A stretch of 17,954 nt of DNA, from the NCBI GenBank assembly GCA_964560325.1, contig CAZLLV010000527.1, positions 1 to 17,954 on the forward strand. The letters are read 5' to 3'. The stretch's first letter is position 1. Each line of letters begins with the position of its first letter. Origin of the DNA: CAZLLV01 sp964560325. Lineage in GTDB: Bacteria > Acidobacteriota > Thermoanaerobaculia > Multivoradales > DATKCC01. Positions 6,666 to 13,223 of this stretch are shown piece after piece. Both the position numbers and the translations under genes were made by a program. A model generated the notes under the pieces. It did no database searches and was not told the origin of the DNA. It was given only the letters and a program-made list of their open reading frames with translations.

Positions 6666-7853
6666 ATGCTGAGCGAGAAGATCGACGAGATCCAGGAGGC
6701 GTTGCGGGCGGAGGGGGTGGACGGGTGGCTGTTCACCGTCTTCCAGCAGAACGATCCGATCAGCCTGCGCCTGCTCGGCGTCGGCGGCGATCACCTGGTG
6801 ACCCGGCGCTGCTACTACCTGGTCCCGGCCGAGGGCGAGCCGCGCAAGCTCGTCCACGACCTGGAGCCGGCGATGCTCGACCACCTCCCGGGCGGCACGA
6901 GCGGCTACCGCACCTGGTCGAAGCACAGCGAGGGGCTGATGCGGCTGGTCGACGGCATGGGCCGGCTCGCGGTCCAGTACAGCCCGAAGGCGCAGATCCC
7001 GACCGTCTCGCGCCTCGACGCCGGCACCGCGGAGATCCTGCGCGACGCCGGCTGCGAGCTGGTCTCGTCGGCCGAGCTGGTGCAGCGCTTCGCCGCCACG
7101 TGGAGCCCGGAGCAGCTCGAGGGGCACCGCCGGGTGGCGCGCGTGCTGCGGGAGACGGTGCTGGCGGCGTTCGACCGCGTGCGCCGGGCGCTCGCGGCGG
7201 GCGACGAGATCGACGAGTACACGATCCAGCGCTTCATCCTGGAGCGTTTCAGCCAGGCCGGCATGGTGACCGACTCGCCGCCCAACGTGTCGATCGGGCC
7301 GCACTCGGCCGATCCGCACTACCAGCCGACGGCGGAGAAGAGCGAGGTGATCCGCCCGGGCGAGCTGCTGCTGATCGATCTCTGGGCGCGCGAGGACACT
7401 CCGGGCTCGATCTACGGCGACATCACCTGGACGGCGGTCACCGCGCCGTCGCCGACCGACCAGCAGCAGGAGGTCTTCGAGACGGTCAAGCGGGCGCGCG
7501 ACGCGGCGTTCGATCTGGTGGCGAGCCGTTTCCCGCGCGAGGACGTGCGCGGGTTCGAGGTCGACGACGCGGCGCGCAAGGTGATCGAGGACGCGGGTTA
7601 CGGCGAGTGGTTCATTCACCGCACGGGTCATTCGATCGAGAGCTCGCTGCACGGCCAGGGCGCCAACATGGACAACCTGGAGACCCACGACACGCGGCGG
7701 CTGATCCCGTGGACGGGGTTTTCGATCGAGCCGGGGATCTATCTGCCGGGGGAGTTCGGGGTGCGGAGCGAGATCGACGTGGCGCTGACGCCGGAGGGGG
7801 CGGAGATCACCGGCGGTGCGGCCCAAGCCGACTTGATCCGGTTGATGGAGTAG
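6666..7853 (+). CDS. M24 family metallopeptidase (Xaa-Pro aminopeptidase/dipeptidase-like)
   Basis: The 395-residue protein has a creatinase-type N-terminal domain (about 1-145) and a pita-bread M24 catalytic domain (about 150-390). All five dinuclear-metal ligands can be placed: Asp238 (LLLIDLW), Asp252 (YGDITWT), His322 (TGHSI), Glu355 (SIEPGIY) and Glu369 (RSEIDV). The spacing between the two Asp residues is slightly longer than usual. Such enzymes remove an N-terminal residue before proline or split Xaa-Pro dipeptides in the cytosol; exact specificity is not visible. The ATG at 6666 was chosen because GGAGG (6653-6657) lies eight bases upstream. An in-frame start at 6633 would add an unlike, basic segment. 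The gene ends convergently with the lipase gene. Confidence 0.93.
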   Translation: MLSEKIDEIQEALRAEGVDGWLFTVFQQNDPISLRLLGVGGDHLVTRRCYYLVPAEGEPRKLVHDLEPAMLDHLPGGTSGYRTWSKHSEGLMRLVDGMGRLAVQYSPKAQIPTVSRLDAGTAEILRDAGCELVSSAELVQRFAATWSPEQLEGHRRVARVLRETVLAAFDRVRRALAAGDEIDEYTIQRFILERFSQAGMVTDSPPNVSIGPHSADPHYQPTAEKSEVIRPGELLLIDLWAREDTPGSIYGDITWTAVTAPSPTDQQQEVFETVKRARDAAFDLVASRFPREDVRGFEVDDAARKVIEDAGYGEWFIHRTGHSIESSLHGQGANMDNLETHDTRRLIPWTGFSIEPGIYLPGEFGVRSEIDVALTPEGAEITGGAAQADLIRLME

Positions 7854-7855
7854 GC

Positions 7856-7877
7856 GGGCGGAGACAAGGCTCCGCCC
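7856..7877. repeat. Perfect palindromic hairpin in the convergent gap
   Basis: GGGCGGAG (7856-7863), loop ACAAGG and CTCCGCCC (7870-7877) form an eight-base-pair perfect stem that fills most of the 35-base gap between two converging genes. There is no T-run. CCTAC follows the right arm. Elements of the form arm-CAAGG-arm-CCTAC are, in my recollection, dispersed in multiple copies in several environmental bacterial genomes. This copy may therefore be a REP-like repeat serving as a two-way terminator. Confidence 0.55.
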
Positions 7878-7888
7878 CTACGACCGCA

Positions 7889-10411
7889 TCAGTCCGCTCG
7901 ACAGGCGGTGGGGATCTCGGCGTCTGCAGCTTCCAGCGCTCCTGCGGTCGCCAACCGCGCCTCGACCGCGTCCATGCACTCCCGCGCGAGCGGTAGCGCC
8001 TCCCTCTCCTGCTCGACCACGCCGAGGAACGCCGTGCGCAGCCGTTCGGGCGGCACCGGCGCCACCGCGTCGTCACTCTCCGCCTCGCGCAGACCGTAGA
8101 GGAGCGACAGGATCCGCTCGGCGCCGTCGAAGCGGCCCCAGAGGTAGTCCTTCTCCCGCCGCTTCCGCTCGAAGAAGGCGCCGAAGTGGCCGAGGCTGGC
8201 GCCGCCCAGCTTGTCGCTCGCCCGCCCGACGCCGAGCGCCCGCGCGTCGTCCGGCGCCATCCGCACCACCCGTACCTCCTGGAGCTCGCCCGCGTCGGTC
8301 AGCCGCTGGTAGGGGTAGAGGACCAGGTCCCAGAGCGCGAAGCCGAGGTAGTCGCGGTAGACGCCGAGGCGCCAGTCCTCCGGCCAGTCGGCGGTGATCC
8401 GGTCGTAGTCGGATTGGAGCTCGGCGCGGATCGCTTCCTGCCGGCCGCCGATGTGCGCGGTGGCCGCGTCGTAGAGGGCGTCCATCGTGCCGCGGTGCGC
8501 CTCCAGGAAGCGCCGGACCGCGGCGTCGAACCCGCGGTCGACGTCGTTCTCGGCCAGGGCGGCGTCGCAGAGCTTCTTGATCTCGGCCTCCATCCCGTCC
8601 GAGCGGTCCTCGCCGCGCATCAGGCGCCGCGTCTCCTCGGTCCGTATGGCGAGGGCGGCCTGGGCCTCGTCGAGCTCGGCGCGCAGCCGCTGGTCGTCGG
8701 TCGAGAGGTCGTCGTAGTAGCCGTTCACTGATTCGCCGACGAAGCGGAGCTGGCGCCAGAGGTAGCCGACGTCGAGCCGCTCGCGCAGCCGATCCTGGGC
8801 GGGCCGGTCGGCGCCGTGGCCGATCAGGCCCTTCTCTTCGGCCCACCGGCGGATCGCCACCGTCAGCATCGAGCGCTGGATGCTCTCCTCGAGATGGCAG
8901 GCGCGGCTCGCGTTGCGCTCGAGCTGCTGGACGACGGCGAGGGTGCGCAGCTCCTGGTACGCGGCGTACGGCAGGCCGGCGTCCTCGCGCAGCTTGGCGT
9001 CGACGGCGTTTCTCGCCCGCGCCGGATCGACCGGCTTCTCGCTCCGCAGGTCGAGGAGCGCGTCCACGTCCTGCGCGTGGGCGTCGCGCACCCGGTCGAT
9101 GATCCCGGCGGCGAGCTGCACGCGCTGGTTGAACGCCTCGATCTCGCCGAAGTCGTCGCCGGTCGGCTCGCTGCCGACGATGGTCGAGAGCGCCCCCCAG
9201 ACCGTCTGGAGGAACCGCAGCTCTTCCGGGTCGGGCGGCCCCGGCGGATCGGCCGGGTCGGGCTGGAAGTAGACCAGCCGGCGGTCGACCTCGCGCGCCG
9301 GCGCGCGGGAGGTCAGGTCGGCGATCACGTGGCCGAACGGGTAGTTGTCGAGCACGCCGCCGTCGACGAACCAGGAGTCGTCGACCGTGGAGCCGTCGAG
9401 GGCGTAGGCGGGGAAGACCTGCTCGCGCAGCCCTTGCAGGTACTCGTCGGAGACCGGGCAGGTCCCCTCGGCGATCTGGCGCTCGTCGCACAGGTTCTTC
9501 CGCATGTCGGCGAGGTGGATCGGCGGGAAGGCGCCGGGGAAGGACGAGGTGGAGCGGGCGGCGAAGGCGAGGAGCGGGTTGTCCTCGCGGCCGAACGGGT
9601 CGCTCGGCACGGAGCCGTCGGCGCTCCGTTCGAGCTCGAGGTCGAAGACCACCCGGTGCTCCTTCTCGCGCCCGGTCGCCGGGTCGCCGATCACGAAGCC
9701 GCGCGGCCGGCCGCGGAAGTCGGTGGTGGTGACGAACAGCCGCAGCCGCTCGCCCGGCGGCACCAGGCTCTCGCCCGGGCAGGGCGTGCCCATCTCTTCG
9801 AGCGCGTCGTAGACCCACCGGTACATGAGGTCGCCGTCGAGCGGCGGCTCGGCGCGCACCTTCGGGATCACCAGCCCGCCGGCCAGCCGGAGCAGGCGGA
9901 AGACGGCCTCGAAACGGCCGCCCATGAGCTTCCAGATGTCCGCCTTCTCCATCCAGAGGTCGCGCAGGCCGTCCTCGCTCTGGTCGTGCGCCAGCGCCTT
10001 CGCCAGGAAGACGCCGTTGATGCCGCCGGCCGAGGTGCCGGCGATCGAGTCGACGATCACCCGGGTCTTGACCTCCGACTCTCGTTCGAGGTCGGCGAGC
10101 GCGTCGTAGTAGGCGAGGACGGTGCCGCCGAAGCGCCCGGCGACCTCCTCGCGCGGCGTGCCGGCCTCGTGGGCGCGCGAGGCGATCACGAGGTTGTGGA
10201 CCTCTTTGGTCTGGCCGTGCATGTAGACCGCGAGCGACACGCCGCCGTAGAAGACCAGCCCCAGGCGGAGCTCGCGGGTGTCGCCGCCGTCGCCGGCGCG
10301 GATCGCGGGCGAGCCGCTCGACGTGCAGGAGGTGGACTCTTGGGCTCGCGCCGCGAGCGGCCCGATGATCAGGAGCACGAGGGGGAACGCCATCCGGGCG
10401 AGTCGAGTCAT
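7889..10411 (-). CDS. Secreted patatin-related lipase/phospholipase, large (DUF3376-type)
   Basis: The 840-residue protein starts with a clear signal peptide (residues 1-23, basic MTRLARM then hydrophobic, cleavage after ARA), so it acts outside the cytoplasm. The patatin domain follows. It has an oxyanion-hole Gly-rich strand FYGGVSLAVYMHG (54-66), the nucleophile elbow GTSAGG (125-130, Ser127), and the catalytic Asp in FVDGGVLDNYPFG (348-360, Asp350). Patatin-like enzymes use this Ser-Asp dyad to hydrolyse acyl groups from lipids. The GGVSLAVYMHG form plus a long helical C-terminal half (about 390-840) fits the large 'patatin-related protein' family with DUF3376. The start is placed at the ATG giving the signal peptide, with GGGA upstream. 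The frame stays open far upstream across the mutase gene, but that is an antisense shadow. It is divergent from the mutase gene. Confidence 0.9.
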   Translation of the reverse strand: MTRLARMAFPLVLLIIGPLAARAQESTSCTSSGSPAIRAGDGGDTRELRLGLVFYGGVSLAVYMHGQTKEVHNLVIASRAHEAGTPREEVAGRFGGTVLAYYDALADLERESEVKTRVIVDSIAGTSAGGINGVFLAKALAHDQSEDGLRDLWMEKADIWKLMGGRFEAVFRLLRLAGGLVIPKVRAEPPLDGDLMYRWVYDALEEMGTPCPGESLVPPGERLRLFVTTTDFRGRPRGFVIGDPATGREKEHRVVFDLELERSADGSVPSDPFGREDNPLLAFAARSTSSFPGAFPPIHLADMRKNLCDERQIAEGTCPVSDEYLQGLREQVFPAYALDGSTVDDSWFVDGGVLDNYPFGHVIADLTSRAPAREVDRRLVYFQPDPADPPGPPDPEELRFLQTVWGALSTIVGSEPTGDDFGEIEAFNQRVQLAAGIIDRVRDAHAQDVDALLDLRSEKPVDPARARNAVDAKLREDAGLPYAAYQELRTLAVVQQLERNASRACHLEESIQRSMLTVAIRRWAEEKGLIGHGADRPAQDRLRERLDVGYLWRQLRFVGESVNGYYDDLSTDDQRLRAELDEAQAALAIRTEETRRLMRGEDRSDGMEAEIKKLCDAALAENDVDRGFDAAVRRFLEAHRGTMDALYDAATAHIGGRQEAIRAELQSDYDRITADWPEDWRLGVYRDYLGFALWDLVLYPYQRLTDAGELQEVRVVRMAPDDARALGVGRASDKLGGASLGHFGAFFERKRREKDYLWGRFDGAERILSLLYGLREAESDDAVAPVPPERLRTAFLGVVEQEREALPLARECMDAVEARLATAGALEAADAEIPTACRAD

Positions 10412-10519
10412 CGATTCTTCCCGCTCCCGGTCGCGAGGAGCGGCCTCCGGTGATTCAGACGGTTCGTGACGACGGTTTTCCTCACGATAGCACCGGAACG
10501 GACCGGTAGACTCACCCTC

Positions 10520-12118
10520 ATGGCGACGAAGACCGAGCGCGAGCACACCACCACCTCCGGCATCGAGGCCCGGGCCAGCTACCGGCCGGACGACGTGGAG
10601 GAGATCTCCTACGCCGAGGCGATCGGCGATCCGGGCGAGCTCCCGTTCACCCGCGGGCTCTACCCGGAGATGTACCGCCAGCGGCTCTGGACCATGCGCC
10701 AGTACGCGGGCTACTCCGACGCGTCGGAGTCGCACCGGCGCTACCGCTACCTGCTCGAGCAGGGGACGACCGGCCTGTCGGTCGCCTTCGACCTGCCGAC
10801 CCAGATCGGCTACGACTCCGACCACGAGATGGCACTCGGCGAGGTCGGGCGCGTCGGGGTGGCGATCTCGTCGATCGACGACATGCGGCGCCTGTTCGAC
10901 CAGATTCCGCTCGACCGGGTGACCACCTCGATGACGATCAACGCCACGGCGGCGATCCTGCTCGCCCTCTACCTGGCGGTGGCGGAGGAGCAGGGGGTGC
11001 CGTGGGAGAAGGTCGGCGGCACGGTGCAGAACGACATCCTGAAGGAGTACGCCGCCCGCGGCACCTACATCTACCCGCCGAAGCCGTCGATGAAGCTGGT
11101 CACCGACGTGATCGAGTTCTGCTCGCGCGAGGTGCCGCGCTGGAACACCATCTCGGTCTCCGGCTACCACATGCGCGAGGCGGGCTGCACGGCGGTCCAG
11201 GAGGTCGCGTTCACGCTGGCGGCCGGGCTGGCGTACGTGGAAGCGGCGGTGTCGCGCGGGCTCGACGTCGACGCCTTCGCGCCGCGGATCTCGTTCTTCT
11301 TCAACGCCCACAGTCACTTCCTGGAGGAGGTGGCGAAGTTCCGGGCGGCGCGGCGGCTCTGGTCGGAGCTGCTCTCCGAGCGGTTCGCGCCGCAGGACGA
11401 GCGCTCGCTCTGGCTCCGCTTCCACACCCAGACGGCGGGCTCCACGCTCACCGCGCAGCAGCCGCACAACAACGTGGTGCGCACGACGATCCAGGCGCTC
11501 GCGGCCGTCTGCGGCGGCACGCAGTCGCTCCACACGAACGCGCTCGACGAGGCGCTCGGCCTGCCGACCGAGGAGACGGCGCGGCTGGCGCTGCGCACGC
11601 AGCAGGTGATCGCCCACGAGAGCGGCGTGGCGGACGCGGCCGATCCGCTCGGCGGGAGCTGGCTGATCGAGTCGTGGACCGACGAGATCGCCCGCCGCGC
11701 CCGCGAGTACGTCGAGCGGATCGACGCGATGGGCGGCGCGCTGGCCGGGATCGAGCGCGGCTTCCAGCAGAAGGAGATCGCGGAGGCGGCGTACCGGTGG
11801 CAGCGGGCGGTCGAGGCGGGCGAGGAGGTGGTGGTGGGGGTGAACGCCTTCCGGTCGGAGCAGGGGGTGCCGCAGGAGGTGCTGGCGATCGATCCGGAGT
11901 CGGAGGCACGGCAGGTGGAGCGGCTGCGGGCGTTCCGGGCGCGGCGGGACGGGGAGCGGGCGGAGGCGTCGCTGGCGGCGCTCACGCAGGCGGCGGGGGA
12001 GGACCGGAACCTGATGCCGCCGATCCTCGACTGCGTGCGGGCGGAGGCGACCCTCGGAGAGATCGCCGACCGCCTGCGCCAGGTCTACGGCGAGCACCGG
12101 GAAGGAGGACTGGGATGA
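10520..12118 (+). CDS. Methylmalonyl-CoA mutase large (catalytic) subunit
   Basis: This 532-residue protein covers the TIM-barrel substrate domain of adenosylcobalamin-dependent mutases and lacks the C-terminal B12-binding domain, so it is the large subunit of a split enzyme. It interconverts methylmalonyl-CoA and succinyl-CoA in propionate metabolism. WTMRQYAGYSDASES (57-71) carries Tyr62, equivalent to Tyr89 of the Propionibacterium enzyme. LKEYAARGTYIYPP (174-187) carries Arg180, equivalent to Arg207. SVSGYHMREAG carries His217, equivalent to His244. The Tyr plus Arg pair favours methylmalonyl-CoA over isobutyryl-CoA, where Phe and Gln are expected. The small cobalamin-binding subunit is not in this window. 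The ATG lacks a strong Shine-Dalgarno. The stop overlaps the next start as ATGA. Confidence 0.94.
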   Translation: MATKTEREHTTTSGIEARASYRPDDVEEISYAEAIGDPGELPFTRGLYPEMYRQRLWTMRQYAGYSDASESHRRYRYLLEQGTTGLSVAFDLPTQIGYDSDHEMALGEVGRVGVAISSIDDMRRLFDQIPLDRVTTSMTINATAAILLALYLAVAEEQGVPWEKVGGTVQNDILKEYAARGTYIYPPKPSMKLVTDVIEFCSREVPRWNTISVSGYHMREAGCTAVQEVAFTLAAGLAYVEAAVSRGLDVDAFAPRISFFFNAHSHFLEEVAKFRAARRLWSELLSERFAPQDERSLWLRFHTQTAGSTLTAQQPHNNVVRTTIQALAAVCGGTQSLHTNALDEALGLPTEETARLALRTQQVIAHESGVADAADPLGGSWLIESWTDEIARRAREYVERIDAMGGALAGIERGFQQKEIAEAAYRWQRAVEAGEEVVVGVNAFRSEQGVPQEVLAIDPESEARQVERLRAFRARRDGERAEASLAALTQAAGEDRNLMPPILDCVRAEATLGEIADRLRQVYGEHREGGLG

Positions 12119-12498
12119 GCGAGACCATCGGCCTCGACGCGATCGGCCAGATCGCGCTGACCGTCCGCGACGTGGAGCGGGCGACGGCGTTCTACCGGGA
12201 CAAGCTGGGCGTGAAGTACCTCTTCTCCGCTCCGCCCAAGATGGCGTTCTTCGAGTGCGGCGGCACCCGCCTGCTGCTCGGAGCCGCCGAGTCGGAGGAC
12301 GACCCTCGACGCTCGTCGATCCTCTACTTCCGGGTCGCGGACATCGAGGCCGCCCGGCGCGAGCTGGGGGAGCGGGGGGTCGAGTTCGAGCGCGAGCCGG
12401 AAAAGGTCCACGAAACCGAGGCCTACCAGCTCTGGCTCGCCTTCTTCCACGACGGCGAAGGCAACACCCACGCCCTGATGAGCGAGGTGCGCGGATAG
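12115..12498 (+). CDS. VOC superfamily protein (glyoxalase/epimerase-like)
   Basis: The 127-residue protein has two beta-alpha-beta-beta-beta modules: IGQIALTVRDVERATAFYRD starting at residue 10, and SSILYFRVADIEAARREL starting at 67. It ends FHDGEGNTHALMSE. The start overlaps the mutase stop (ATGA) and is preceded by GGAGG, so the two are translationally coupled. That context suggests a methylmalonyl-CoA epimerase. However, the epimerase metal ligands (His, Gln, His, Glu) are not conserved: position 12 is Gln, the middle positions are hydrophobic, and only Glu124 fits. It is therefore better called a VOC protein of uncertain activity, possibly a diverged epimerase or a mutase-associated accessory. 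Confidence 0.85.
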   Translation: MSETIGLDAIGQIALTVRDVERATAFYRDKLGVKYLFSAPPKMAFFECGGTRLLLGAAESEDDPRRSSILYFRVADIEAARRELGERGVEFEREPEKVHETEAYQLWLAFFHDGEGNTHALMSEVRG

Positions 12499-12521
12499 GC
12501 CGCGTAGAGGAATTCCGTGTA

Positions 12522-12530
12522 TGCTATTAT
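12522..12530 (+). promoter_or_regulatory. Putative extended -10 promoter of the graspetide operon
   Basis: TGCTATTAT (12522-12530) matches an extended -10 element (TGn plus TATTAT). It lies in a locally AT-rich stretch just after the VOC gene stop and 61 bases before the precursor start. No good -35 is seen, as is common for extended -10 promoters. The leader also contains GTATATAC and a strong AGGAGG at 12579-12584. Confidence 0.35.
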
Positions 12531-12590
12531 CGACGGTGAGCTCGGGGGTATATACAGGGTCGGTCCCTATTCCACCAGAGGAGGAGTGGG

Positions 12591-13199
12591 ATGAAACGAG
12601 ATCGAAATCTCGAATCGGCAATCGCCGAAGCACGAGAGGCATTGGCACAGGCGGACATGGAAGCGGATTCGCAGTTACGGGCGCTCGGTGCACTGGAAAA
12701 GGTGGTCGAAGCTTACGAGGCTGCCGATGTGGAGCCCGCGGCTTATGCTCAGGTTCGCCAGAGCGTGGAGGAGCGGCGACAGAAGCTGGTGGAGACTGCG
12801 GAGCGAAGCCTCGAGGTCCTCGAGGAGTCCGACGGTGATGCCGAGGTCCAGGCTGTCCTCGCCGGCTCGCGTCAGATCTTCGACCGCTTGGCTCCGGAAC
12901 AGGCTGACCGGGTGTCGGAGCGCGCCGAGAGTCTCGGCCAGAAACCGTTCTTCAGCCGCTTTCTCCAGAAGCAGGCGGAGCCGGATCGGCCGATCACTCT
13001 CAAGTTTCCCTCGGACAAGGAAGATTCTCCTCACGACCGCCGCTGCCTGGAGCTGGTAACCAGGAAGTTCCCGTCGGATTGGGAAGATCAGACCGAGCGC
13101 GAGCGGCCGGACTGGGTCACGTTGAAGTACCCGTCGGACGACGACGAGCTCTTCACGCTGAAGTACCCGTCCGATTGCGACGAGCCGGCGTACAAGTGA
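12591..13199 (+). CDS. Multi-core graspetide (microviridin-type RiPP) precursor
   Basis: The 202-residue peptide has the hallmarks of a microviridin precursor. Its leader contains PFFSRFL (119-125), matching the conserved PFFARFL helix that microviridin ATP-grasp ligases bind. Four cores follow, each T-x-K-[FY]-P-S-D-x-[ED]-[ED], beginning at Thr136, Thr157, Thr177 and Thr189. In known microviridins Thr-Asp and Ser-acid lactones and a Lys-acid lactam join the equivalent residues. All six crosslinking positions are present in every core here. The first 118 residues are a long charged helical region (likely coiled coil), far longer than in typical MdnA-type leaders. The start is certain: AGGAGG (12579-12584) lies six bases upstream of the ATG. 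The ligase gene starts 24 bases after the stop. The likely products are tricyclic depsipeptides, which are often serine-protease inhibitors. Function here is inference. Confidence 0.93.
   Translation: MKRDRNLESAIAEAREALAQADMEADSQLRALGALEKVVEAYEAADVEPAAYAQVRQSVEERRQKLVETAERSLEVLEESDGDAEVQAVLAGSRQIFDRLAPEQADRVSERAESLGQKPFFSRFLQKQAEPDRPITLKFPSDKEDSPHDRRCLELVTRKFPSDWEDQTERERPDWVTLKYPSDDDELFTLKYPSDCDEPAYK
12996..13184 (+). repeat. Four tandem core-peptide coding repeats
   Basis: Ten-codon core units lie at 12996-13025 (TLKFPSDKED), 13059-13088 (TRKFPSDWED), 13119-13148 (TLKYPSDDDE) and 13155-13184 (TLKYPSDCDE). Start-to-start spacing is 21, 20 and 12 codons. Cores 3 and 4 share 25 of 30 bases, so they look like the most recent duplication, whereas cores 1 and 2 have diverged at codon level. 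The linkers (containing SPHDRRCLELV, QTERERPDWV and LF) are not conserved. Confidence 0.95.
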
Positions 13200-13223
13200 C
13201 ACGTTTCGCGTGCGTCCCCTGAA

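Noticed and set aside
8816..10453. 545-codon plus-strand open frame opposite the lipase gene
   Set aside because: Low-complexity Val/Gly/Arg/Asp composition typical of antisense GC-rich frames, while the minus strand encodes a clear patatin.
7889..12097. Very long minus-strand open frame running from the lipase gene across the whole mutase gene
   Set aside because: Only the part up to 10411 has family motifs and a signal peptide; the rest is Arg-rich antisense of the mutase gene, an effect of high GC.
10520..12118. Isobutyryl-CoA mutase as the identity of the mutase large subunit
   Set aside because: The Tyr and Arg substrate residues of methylmalonyl-CoA mutase are present rather than Phe and Gln.
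12996..13184. CRISPR-like or minisatellite array
   Set aside because: The repeats are in-frame ten-codon units with conserved crosslinking residues and unequal spacing, best explained as RiPP core peptides.
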